Of a stretch of DNA of 36,773 bases, positions 30,203 through 36,773 are shown one piece after another. How positions within the stretch are numbered: the stretch's first letter is position 1; every line of letters starts with the position of its first letter. The stretch is from DATARH01 sp035534535 (GTDB lineage Bacteria; Pseudomonadota; Alphaproteobacteria; ATCC43930; CGMCC-115725): positions 1 through 36,773 of the forward strand of contig DATLRS010000134.1 of the NCBI GenBank assembly GCA_035534535.1, given 5' to 3'. The notes beneath the pieces are model-generated. The model worked only from the letters and a program-made list of their open reading frames with translations. It did not search any database and was not told the DNA's origin. The position numbers were made by a program, and so were the translations under genes.

Positions 30203-31807
30203 TTATTTGTCGAGCCAGATATTTGCCAGATCCTGATTGACGTAGTGGCTCGGGCTGATCTTCCACCCCTTGACGTAGGAGCGATAGGGGATGATCCGAT
30301 ACCACCACAGCAGCATCAGCTTGTGCGCCTCGGTGTCCATGACGCGCTTGGAAAACTGGAACATCAGCTGCTTCTGCTTGGCGAGATCGGTTTCGTGCAG
30401 CGCCTTTTCGTAAATTTCCTGTTCCTTCGGGTCCTCGTAGTTGCCGTAATTCTGCTTGCTGACCGAACTTGACAGGTAGGGCTGGACATCGATCAGCGGG
30501 TTGACGACGCTGTGGCAATTGGCCTGCAGGACGACGGCGAAATTGCCGCTGCGCTCGGCGGCGAACCAGGGGCCCGTCGGCTCGACCTGCTGGGTGACAT
30601 GCAGCCCGATCTTGCTCCACTGATCGACCAGCCAGATCCCGACATATTTGTAGGGCTGATCGACGGCCCGGTTGAGCAGCGTAAAGCTGAGCCCTTCCGC
30701 CCCGGCTTCCTTCAACAGGCGCCGCGCCTCCTCGCGCGACTTGTTGATGTCGGGCCAGAAGCCGGCGACCTCCTGCAGTTCCTGCTTGCTCGGCGCCAGC
30801 GGCGAGGCGGGGAAGATGATGCTGCCGACGGTGCGCACATCGGCGATTTTCGACAGCGCCGCGGCGCCGCCCCAGCGGTTGATCGCGAGGGTCAGCGCGC
30901 GCCGCACGCGCACGTCGTCGAACGGCTTTTTTGCATGGTTGATCGTGGCGACGCTGCCGCAGTTCCAGTCGCTCTCCTGGACCGCGATCTGGCCGTCGAG
31001 ATCCTGTTTCAGCTCGTCGCGCGCCGAGGGCGGCAGGCCGCGAAACTCGATCGCGGCGCGGTCGCTGCGGATCGCGGCAACCCGGGTCGCCTGCTTCGGG
31101 GCAAAGATGCCGACGATGGCGTCAAGATACGGCAACCCCTTGTGGTAATAATTCGGGTCGCGCACTCCCTTGATCGACTGCCCGACCTCATAGCTGACGA
31201 ACTTGAACGGGCCCGACCCCATGATGTTGTGTTCGTACCAGTGCGGGTCCTTGTCGAGGATCGCCTTGCTGTAGATCCAGGCAAAGGGATCGGCCAGCGC
31301 CGGCAGGAACGCGCTGGTCGCGAATTTCAGATGGAAAACGACGGTGGTCGGGTCGGGCGATTCGATCTTGTCGACCATCTCGAAGTTGCTGGCGCGCGGG
31401 CTCAGCATCCCGGGCGGCGGGAAGACGATGTCGCGCCAGCTTTGGAGGACATCGGCGGCGGTCAGCGGCGTGCCGTTGTGGAACTTGACGCCCTGGCGGA
31501 TCTTGAAGGTGTAGGTCTTGCCGCCGTCGGTCGGCGTCGGCATCGCGGTGCACAGATCGCAGACGAAATCGGTGGTCGAGGCCGGGTTGTCCGGGTTGAT
31601 CCGGATCAGAACGCTGTAATAGGGTGCCGCGGTGTGGATCGTGGCGTAGCTCGTCTCGCGGTGCCCGTCGAGGCTCGCCGGGGCGTCCGCCGGGATCACG
31701 TAGGTCAGCGTGCCGCCGTGTTTCGGCGTCTCGGCGGCGCCTGCCGGCAGCGCCGCGGCGAATAGCGCGATCGCCGCCGCGAGCGATAGTCGGTGTGCAT
31801 AGGCCAC
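30203..31807 (-). CDS. Dipeptide/oligopeptide ABC transporter substrate-binding protein
   Basis: A 534-residue periplasmic protein of the SBP_bac_5 (DppA/OppA) family. The signal peptide (about 1-25: LSLAAAIALFAAALPAGAAE) is followed by GGTLTYVIPADAPASLDGHR, the family GKTYTFKIRQGVKFHNGTPL motif (about 96-115) and IMGSGPFKFVSYEVG. It binds peptides or other oligomeric nutrients and delivers them to the DppBC pore. The start is GTG at 31807, with GGGAG about eight bases upstream; the frame is open further upstream without family similarity. Third gene in the operon, after the two ATPases. Confidence 0.92.
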   Translation of the reverse strand: MAYAHRLSLAAAIALFAAALPAGAAETPKHGGTLTYVIPADAPASLDGHRETSYATIHTAAPYYSVLIRINPDNPASTTDFVCDLCTAMPTPTDGGKTYTFKIRQGVKFHNGTPLTAADVLQSWRDIVFPPPGMLSPRASNFEMVDKIESPDPTTVVFHLKFATSAFLPALADPFAWIYSKAILDKDPHWYEHNIMGSGPFKFVSYEVGQSIKGVRDPNYYHKGLPYLDAIVGIFAPKQATRVAAIRSDRAAIEFRGLPPSARDELKQDLDGQIAVQESDWNCGSVATINHAKKPFDDVRVRRALTLAINRWGGAAALSKIADVRTVGSIIFPASPLAPSKQELQEVAGFWPDINKSREEARRLLKEAGAEGLSFTLLNRAVDQPYKYVGIWLVDQWSKIGLHVTQQVEPTGPWFAAERSGNFAVVLQANCHSVVNPLIDVQPYLSSSVSKQNYGNYEDPKEQEIYEKALHETDLAKQKQLMFQFSKRVMDTEAHKLMLLWWYRIIPYRSYVKGWKISPSHYVNQDLANIWLDK

Positions 31808-31911
31808 TCTTTTCTCCCGTGATGCGCGCCGTGCCGGCGCTTTGCAGATTATCGTTGGCCACTCGCCGCCAGCGAGCTTCCGGCCCGTCATGGCCGTGGG
31901 GCGCGGCGCTG

Positions 31912-32910
31912 CTACTGCACCTCGCTGCAGGCGACCCAGTGGCGAGGCCGCAATTCGCGTAATTCCGGGCGGGTGCGCCGGCATTCTGCAACGGCGAGGG
32001 TGCAGCGCGGATGAAAGACGCAGCCGGGCGGCGGGTTGATCGGGCTGGGCACCTCGCCCTGCACGGGCTGAAACACGCGGGTCGCCTCGACCGTCGGGTC
32101 CGGCACCGGCACCGCCGCCAAGAGGGCGCGGGTGTAGGGATGCAGCGGGTTGTCGAACAGCTCGTCGCACTGGGCCAGCTCGACGACGCGGCCGAGATAC
32201 ATGACCGCGACCCGCTGGCACAGATGCCGCACGACCGAGAGATCATGCGCGATGAACAGGTAGGTCAGGTTGAACTTGTCGCGCAGATCCTCGAGCAGGT
32301 TGATGATCTGCGCCTGGATCGACACGTCGAGGGCCGACACCGCCTCGTCGCAGACGATGAATTCCGGGTTGAGCGCCAGGGCACGCGCGATGCCGACGCG
32401 CTGGCGCTGGCCGCCCGACATCTCGTGCGGATAGCGGTCGGCGAAATTGGGGTTGAGGCCGCACAGCGACAACAGTTCATGCACCCGCGCCGCGCGCCGG
32501 TTCGGGTCGGGCTCGACGCCGTGCACCCGCATCGGCTCGGCGATGATCGAGCCGACCTTCTGGCGCGGGTTGAGCGAGCTGTAGGGGTCCTGGAAGATGA
32601 CCTGGATGCGGCGGCGCAACGCCACCAGCGCCCGGCGGTCGAGCCGGGCGATGTCGACCCCGTCGTAGAGGATCTCGCCGGCGGTCGGCTTTTCCAGCCG
32701 CAGGATGCAGCGGCCCATCGTCGTCTTGCCGCAGCCGCTCTCGCCGACGAGGCCCAACGTCTCGCCGCGACGGATCGTGAAATCGACGCCGTCGACCGCC
32801 TTGACGTCGCCGATGTGGCGCCGGGCGACCATGCCCTCGGTCACCGGAAAATGCATCTTGAGGCCGCGCACCTGCAGCAGCGGTGCAGCCTCGCTCGTGA
32901 TCGCGGTCAT
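31912..32910 (-). CDS. Peptide ABC transporter ATPase, DppF-like
   Basis: A 332-residue ATPase. Walker A GESGCGKT (about 54-61), the IFQDPYSSLNPRQKVG Q-loop motif, signature MSGGQRQRVGIARALALNP, Walker B FIVCDEAVSALDVSIQAQI and switch FIAHDLSVVRHLC. The C-terminal oligopeptide-family domain (PLHPYTRALLAAVPVPDP; CVFHPRCTLAVAEC) carries the Cys cluster typical of DppF/OppF. Its ATG overlaps the DppD stop by 4 nt. The 104-nt gap to the binding-protein gene shows nothing notable. Confidence 0.93.
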   Translation of the reverse strand: MTAITSEAAPLLQVRGLKMHFPVTEGMVARRHIGDVKAVDGVDFTIRRGETLGLVGESGCGKTTMGRCILRLEKPTAGEILYDGVDIARLDRRALVALRRRIQVIFQDPYSSLNPRQKVGSIIAEPMRVHGVEPDPNRRAARVHELLSLCGLNPNFADRYPHEMSGGQRQRVGIARALALNPEFIVCDEAVSALDVSIQAQIINLLEDLRDKFNLTYLFIAHDLSVVRHLCQRVAVMYLGRVVELAQCDELFDNPLHPYTRALLAAVPVPDPTVEATRVFQPVQGEVPSPINPPPGCVFHPRCTLAVAECRRTRPELRELRPRHWVACSEVQ

Positions 32911-33908
32911 GCCGCTTCGCCCGCGAGGGCGCCGAGTTCGTTGCTGCGATAGCAGGCGGCGAACTGGCCGGCGGCGCCGGCGGGCAGCAGCGCCGGCTTT
33001 GCCTCGGCACAGCGGGCGACCGCAAAGCGGCAGCGCGGCCGGAAGGCGCAACCCCCATCGAGCCGGGTCAGGTCGGGCGGCTGCCCCTCGATCGGATCGA
33101 GCCGGGCCTGGCGCGGCCGGTCGAGCCGCGGCACCGAGCGCAACAGCGCGATCGTGTAGGGGTGGCGCGGCGTGTGATACAGCGCTGCGGCGCTGCCGCT
33201 TTCGACAATGCGGCCGGCATACATGACGTTGACCCGGTTGGCATAACGGGCGACGACCCCGAGATTGTGCGTGATGATGATCAGCGCGACGCCGAGCCGC
33301 CGGGTCAATTGCTGCATCAGTTCGAGGATCTGTGCCTGGATCGTCACGTCGAGCGCGGTCGTCGGCTCGTCGGCGATGATCAGCTTGGGGCCGCAGGCCA
33401 GCGCGATCGCGATCATGATGCGCTGGCGCATGCCGCCCGACAGCTGATGCGGGTATTGCTTCAAGCGGCGCTCGGCGTCGGCAATGCCGACAAGGCCCAA
33501 TAGCTCGACCGCGCGGCGCTGCGCCGCCGCGACATCGCCGCCGCGGTGCTGCTCGATCGTCTCGGTGATCTGGCGGCCGATCGTCAAGACCGGGTTCAGC
33601 GAGGTCATCGGCTCCTGGAACACCATGCCGATGTCGCCGCCGCGCACCTGGCGCATCTCCTCAGGCGACAGCGTCATCAAATCGCGGCCGTCGAACAGGA
33701 CCTGCCCCTGCGTGATGCGGCCCGGCGGGTCGGGGATGAGGCGCAGCAGCGAGAGCGCGCCGACCGATTTGCCCGAGCCGCTCTCCCCGACAATCGCCAC
33801 AGTCTCGCCGGGCTCGACGGTGTAGGAGACCCCGTCGACCGCCCGCACCATTCCGGCGCCGGTACGAAACTCGGTATGCAGGTCCTTCACCTCGAGTAGC
33901 GGCGGCAA
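32907..33908 (-). CDS. Peptide ABC transporter ATPase, DppD-like
   Basis: A 333-residue ATPase. Walker A GESGSGKS (about 40-47), Q-loop VFQEPMTSLNPVLTIG, signature LSGGMRQRIMIAIALACGP, Walker B LIIADEPTTALDVTIQAQI and switch IITHNLGVVARYA. The C-terminal PRHPYTIALLRSVPRLD and CAFRPRCRFAVARC are the standard DppD tail. First gene of the operon. The start codon is TTG at 33908, with GGAGG ten bases upstream; no ATG lies nearby, so a weak start may limit ATPase dose. Confidence 0.92.
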   Translation of the reverse strand: MPPLLEVKDLHTEFRTGAGMVRAVDGVSYTVEPGETVAIVGESGSGKSVGALSLLRLIPDPPGRITQGQVLFDGRDLMTLSPEEMRQVRGGDIGMVFQEPMTSLNPVLTIGRQITETIEQHRGGDVAAAQRRAVELLGLVGIADAERRLKQYPHQLSGGMRQRIMIAIALACGPKLIIADEPTTALDVTIQAQILELMQQLTRRLGVALIIITHNLGVVARYANRVNVMYAGRIVESGSAAALYHTPRHPYTIALLRSVPRLDRPRQARLDPIEGQPPDLTRLDGGCAFRPRCRFAVARCAEAKPALLPAGAAGQFAACYRSNELGALAGEAA

Positions 33909-34041
33909 GCGGCGCTTCCTCCCAAATTTTAGCGTCGCGCCGTTGGTAGCGGGGGCGAGGGGCGCGTGTCAATGTCGGCGCCGCAGGGCAATCCGCCCGC
34001 CGCGCGCGTTAACTCTTAAAGATCGGATTTATAGGGACTGG

Positions 34042-35349
34042 ATGCAACAAGCCGAAGCCCGGCGCCTCGTGGCCACCGCCGCCTTCTGCCGCTATGTGCT
34101 GCGCCGCTTCAATCGCGACGGCTGCTTTGCCGCCTCGGGTGCGCTCAGCTACACGACGCTGGTCTCGCTGGTGCCGCTGGGCGTGATCGCGTTCAGCATC
34201 CTTGCGGCGTTCCCCAATTTCGCGGGCGTGCGGCAGGACCTGCTGGGGCTTGCTTTCCGCAGTTTCGTGCCGGCGATCAGCCAGCAGGCCGCCTGGTGGT
34301 TCCAGTATTTTGCCGGCTCGGCGACCCAGGCCACGGCGATCGGCATCATCGGCACTGCCGCCTCCGGCATCCTGCTGCTGGTCACGGTGGAGGACCACCT
34401 CAACGCGCTGTGGCGGGTGACGACGCCGCGGCGGTGGACGCAGCGCGTGCTCGCCTATTGGACGCTGATGACGCTGGGACCGCTATTGGTCGGGATGAGC
34501 CTGACCGTGTCGACCTATCTCGACGCGGCGGCCCGCCGCGCCGGCCTCAACCCCGAGGCGATCGCCCAGTTTGGCGGCTTCTGGCCGCAGGTTCTGGCCC
34601 GGATCGTGCCCGTCGTCCTGGAACTGATCGCCTGCACGCTGCTCTATTGCCTGATCCCCAATTGCCCGGTGCGCTGGCGCGACGGGGTGCTCGGCGCGGC
34701 GGTTGCCGCGGTCGCGATAGAGATCCTCAAGATCGGCTTTGCGATCTATATCGGCGCGATGTCGTCCTATCAGACGATCTATGGCGCGCTTGCCACCATC
34801 CCCATCTTCCTGTTGTGGATGTACGTGACGTGGAACGCCGTGCTGCTCGGCGCGGTGGTCGCGGCAAACCTGCCGATCTGGCGCCTCGACGAGCGGCTGA
34901 CGCAGCTGACCGGCGGCAGCCTGCGGCTCGGTTTCGGCCTCGCCTTGCTGGCCGCGCTGGCGCGGGCGCAGCGGCACGGCATGACGCCGCACAGCGCAGC
35001 CTTGGCGGGCGAACTCGGGATCGCCACGTCGGTCGTCGAGGAACATCTGCAAACCCTGGCGCGCGCCGGTTTTGCCGCGCCGACGCAGGATGGCGGCTGG
35101 GTGCTCGCCTGGGACCCGCAGAGCGCCACGCTGCACGACCTCTACGGGGCGCTCGGCCTGCCGCTTGCCGACCGCTGGACGGCGCGGCCGCTGGCGCCGT
35201 GGCAGGAGCAGGTGGCGCCGGCCATGGAGCTGATCATCAAGGCCGAGGCCGCCGCGATGCGGGTGAGCGTGGCGGCGCTGCTGGCCGAGATCGGCGCCCC
35301 GGGCCCCGCGCCATCGATCGCGGTTGCCGACGGCGGCGGGTCGGAGTAG
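34042..35349 (+). CDS. YihY-family inner-membrane protein with C-terminal winged-helix-like domain
   Basis: A 435-residue membrane protein, formerly called RNase BN-like although the family is not a nuclease. Six membrane segments span about 30-275. Family motifs are FNRDGCFAASGALSYTTLVS (about 23-42), VTVEDHLNALWRVTTPRRWT and ILKIGFAIYIGAMSSYQTIYG (about 231-251), then FLLWMYVTWNAVLLGA. The cytosolic C-terminus (about 315-390) reads as a winged helix: TPHSAALAGELGIATSVVEE, HLQTLARAGFAAPTQDGGW. Start chosen at ATG 34042, with AGGG five bases upstream; the frame runs upstream to 33943 without similarity. Divergent from the peptide operon. Confidence 0.88.
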   Translation: MQQAEARRLVATAAFCRYVLRRFNRDGCFAASGALSYTTLVSLVPLGVIAFSILAAFPNFAGVRQDLLGLAFRSFVPAISQQAAWWFQYFAGSATQATAIGIIGTAASGILLLVTVEDHLNALWRVTTPRRWTQRVLAYWTLMTLGPLLVGMSLTVSTYLDAAARRAGLNPEAIAQFGGFWPQVLARIVPVVLELIACTLLYCLIPNCPVRWRDGVLGAAVAAVAIEILKIGFAIYIGAMSSYQTIYGALATIPIFLLWMYVTWNAVLLGAVVAANLPIWRLDERLTQLTGGSLRLGFGLALLAALARAQRHGMTPHSAALAGELGIATSVVEEHLQTLARAGFAAPTQDGGWVLAWDPQSATLHDLYGALGLPLADRWTARPLAPWQEQVAPAMELIIKAEAAAMRVSVAALLAEIGAPGPAPSIAVADGGGSE

Positions 35350-35357
35350 GGGAAGCG

Positions 35358-35390
35358 ATGGCAAGGCGCGGGCCGCAATGCAGACGCTGA
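35358..35390 (+). CDS. Candidate 10-codon leader ORF upstream of pdxH
   Basis: ATG at 35358 preceded by GGGGAAG three bases away encodes MARRGPQCRR, then TGA at 35388-35390, four bases before the pdxH ATG (35395). The pdxH start itself has no visible ribosome-binding site. The arrangement suits translation termination and reinitiation. The product need not have a function of its own. Confidence 0.35.
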   Translation: MARRGPQCRR

Positions 35391-35394
35391 ACGC

Positions 35395-35988
35395 ATGATT
35401 GACGAGATTGCCGAGGACGAACCGTTCGTGCCGTTCGCGCGGTGGTTCGATCTGGCCACGAAAAGCGAGCCGCTCGCCGAGACGATGACGCTGGCGACGG
35501 CGACAAGCGACGGCAGGCCATCGCTGCGCGCCGTGCTGCTCAAGGGCGCCGATCGCAGCGGCTTTGTGTTTTATACCAATCTCGACAGCCGCAAGGCCGC
35601 CGAGCTGGACGCCAACCCGCAGGCGGCGCTGTGCTTTCACTGGAAGTCGCTGGGCCGGCAGGTGCGCATCGAGGGCCAGGTCGCGGCCGTCGCCGATGAC
35701 GCGGCCGATGCCTATTTCGCGAGCCGCCCGCGCGACAGCCAGCTCGGCGCCTGGGCCTCCGAGCAATCGCGGCCGCTGGCGAGCCGCGCGGTGCTGGAAG
35801 CGCGTGTCGCGGCCTACCGCCGGCAATATGCCGAACACCCCGTCGTGCCGCGGCCGGCCAACTGGTCGGGCTTCCGGGTCGCGCCGCTGCGCGTCGAATT
35901 CTGGCAGGAGCAGCCGAACCGGCTGCATGATCGGGTGCTGTTCACCCGCGATGGCGACAGATGGCTGAAAGAGCGCCTGTTCCCGTGA
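35395..35988 (+). CDS. pdxH: Pyridoxamine/pyridoxine 5'-phosphate oxidase
   Basis: A 197-residue FMN enzyme that makes pyridoxal 5'-phosphate. Key motifs: PFARWFDLATKSEPLAETM (about 13-31), RPSLRAVLLKGADRSGFVFY with the FMN-phosphate-binding Arg/Lys (about 41-60), FHWKSLGRQVRIEGQV (about 81-96), RPRDSQLGAWASEQSRPL (about 111-128, substrate contacts) and the C-terminal RDGDRWLKERLFP, with the conserved terminal RL-P. Length is normal. It overlaps the start of the downstream CDF transporter gene. See the leader ORF for translation. Confidence 0.95.
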   Translation: MIDEIAEDEPFVPFARWFDLATKSEPLAETMTLATATSDGRPSLRAVLLKGADRSGFVFYTNLDSRKAAELDANPQAALCFHWKSLGRQVRIEGQVAAVADDAADAYFASRPRDSQLGAWASEQSRPLASRAVLEARVAAYRRQYAEHPVVPRPANWSGFRVAPLRVEFWQEQPNRLHDRVLFTRDGDRWLKERLFP

Positions 35989-36773
35989 GCGAGGAAAGGG
36001 TCCACGGCGCCCCGGCGCAGCGGCTGCGGGTGCGTGCGACGCTTGCCTCGCTGGCGATTGCGCTGTTGCTGATCGCCCTCAAATTCATCGCCTGGATCGG
36101 CACTGGGTCGGTGGCGCTGTTGTCGAGCCTGGTTGATTCGCTGGTCGACGCCGGCGCCTCGCTGGTCAATTTCCTGGCCATCCGCCATGCCGCCACGCCG
36201 GCCGACCGCGAGCACCGGTTCGGCCACGGCAAGGCCGAGCCGCTGGCGGCGCTCGGGCAATCGGCGTTTCTGGTCGGCAGCGCGATGCTGCTGATGGCCG
36301 AGGCGATCCGCCGGCTGGTGTCGCCGGCGCCGGTCTCCAACCCGCCCGCCGGCATCGCGGTGATGGTATTCTCGATCGTCGTGACGCTCGGCCTCGTCGC
36401 TTATCAGCGCCATGTCGTACGCCGCACCGGCTCGCTGGCGGTCGGCGCCGACGAACTGCACTACCGCGGCGACATCATCCTCAATCTCAGCGTCATCGCG
36501 ACGCTGGTGATCGGCCATCTGTTCACAGTGCCGCTGCTCGACCCGCTGTTCGGCGGCGCAGTCGGGCTGTGGATCATCTACGGCGCGGTCAAGATCGCGC
36601 GCCTCTCATTGACCCAGCTGATGGACCGCGAACTGCCCGACGCCGAGCGGGCGCGCGTGCGCGCCATCGCCGAGAGCCACCCCGAGGTCTGCGCGGTCCA
36701 CGATATCCGCACCCGGGTCGCGGGCCCGACCGCCTTCATCCAGCTCCATATCGAGATGGACGGCGCGATGAAC
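35961..36773 (+). CDS. Cation diffusion facilitator (FieF-like metal efflux), partial
   Basis: The first about 271 residues of a CDF transporter, cut by the window edge. Six helices are expected, and five to six hydrophobic segments are visible. Metal-site pairs are present: Asp-x3-Asp in LVDSLVDAG (helix 2) and His-x3-Asp in ELHYRGDIILN (helix 5), the pattern of FieF/YiiP zinc or iron exporters. HRFGHGKAEPLAALGQS is the family loop motif. The cytosolic C-terminal domain begins near ELPDAERARVRAIAESHPEV. ATG at 35961 overlaps pdxH by 28 nt; an in-frame GTG at 35985 would overlap the pdxH stop by 4 nt and is equally likely as the start. Co-transcribed with pdxH. Confidence 0.9.
   Translation, partial: MAERAPVPVSEERVHGAPAQRLRVRATLASLAIALLLIALKFIAWIGTGSVALLSSLVDSLVDAGASLVNFLAIRHAATPADREHRFGHGKAEPLAALGQSAFLVGSAMLLMAEAIRRLVSPAPVSNPPAGIAVMVFSIVVTLGLVAYQRHVVRRTGSLAVGADELHYRGDIILNLSVIATLVIGHLFTVPLLDPLFGGAVGLWIIYGAVKIARLSLTQLMDRELPDAERARVRAIAESHPEVCAVHDIRTRVAGPTAFIQLHIEMDGAMN

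Overview
The window is a GC-rich stretch (roughly two thirds G+C by eye) of an alphaproteobacterial chromosome. Gene content points to Rhodospirillales or a neighbouring order: PhaR-controlled polyhydroxyalkanoate (PHA) metabolism, two XRE regulators of the alphaproteobacterial SinR/PraR-like type, DUF29, Liv and Dpp transporters, and GTCATGCCCGG-type intergenic palindromes common in this class. This placement is inference. I saw no rRNA, tRNA, CRISPR array, phage or insertion sequence.

Layout. 1-2081: a PHA-synthase-like gene running off the left edge, a small coiled-coil gene overlapping its 5' end out of frame, and the divergent repressor phaR. 2088-4760: a PAS-GGDEF-EAL protein and an alpha/beta hydrolase. 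5079-9128: an envelope block (PagL-like lipid A deacylase, lipid kinase, nucleotide-sugar dehydrogenase) bracketed by two XRE paralogues. 9207-12333: an operon-like run of hydrolase, small overlapping ORF, small membrane protein and an FtsH protease. 12545-14917: glutathione S-transferase, two small single-span membrane proteins and a periplasmic lactonase. 14948-18218: a GarR-type reductase, DUF29, methionine aminopeptidase and a CinA-N/MoaB-like protein. 18283-22963: a complete branched-chain amino-acid ABC system (substrate protein, H, M, G, F, all on the minus strand). 23155-25946: GNAT, quinone oxidoreductase, and a YqjD/YqjE-like membrane pair. 25977-28117: MaoC-type hydratase and acyl-CoA carboxylase beta subunit. 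28184-33908: a complete peptide ABC system with ATPase genes first. 34042-36773: YihY-family membrane protein, pdxH and a cation diffusion facilitator running off the right edge.

How it fits together: the synthase-like gene, PhaR, MaoC hydratase and acyl-CoA carboxylase suggest acyl-CoA flow into and around PHA. Two uptake systems feed amino acids and peptides. The XRE block plausibly adjusts the outer envelope. The most unusual sequence-level features are a 221-nt dual-frame overlap at the PHA synthase start; three independent short tandem arrays (11-, 14- and 15-bp units) placed exactly at gene ends; a strong hairpin between the Liv binding-protein gene and its permeases; three consecutive stem-loops ahead of the GNAT gene; and a 10-codon leader ORF with the only good ribosome-binding site in front of pdxH.
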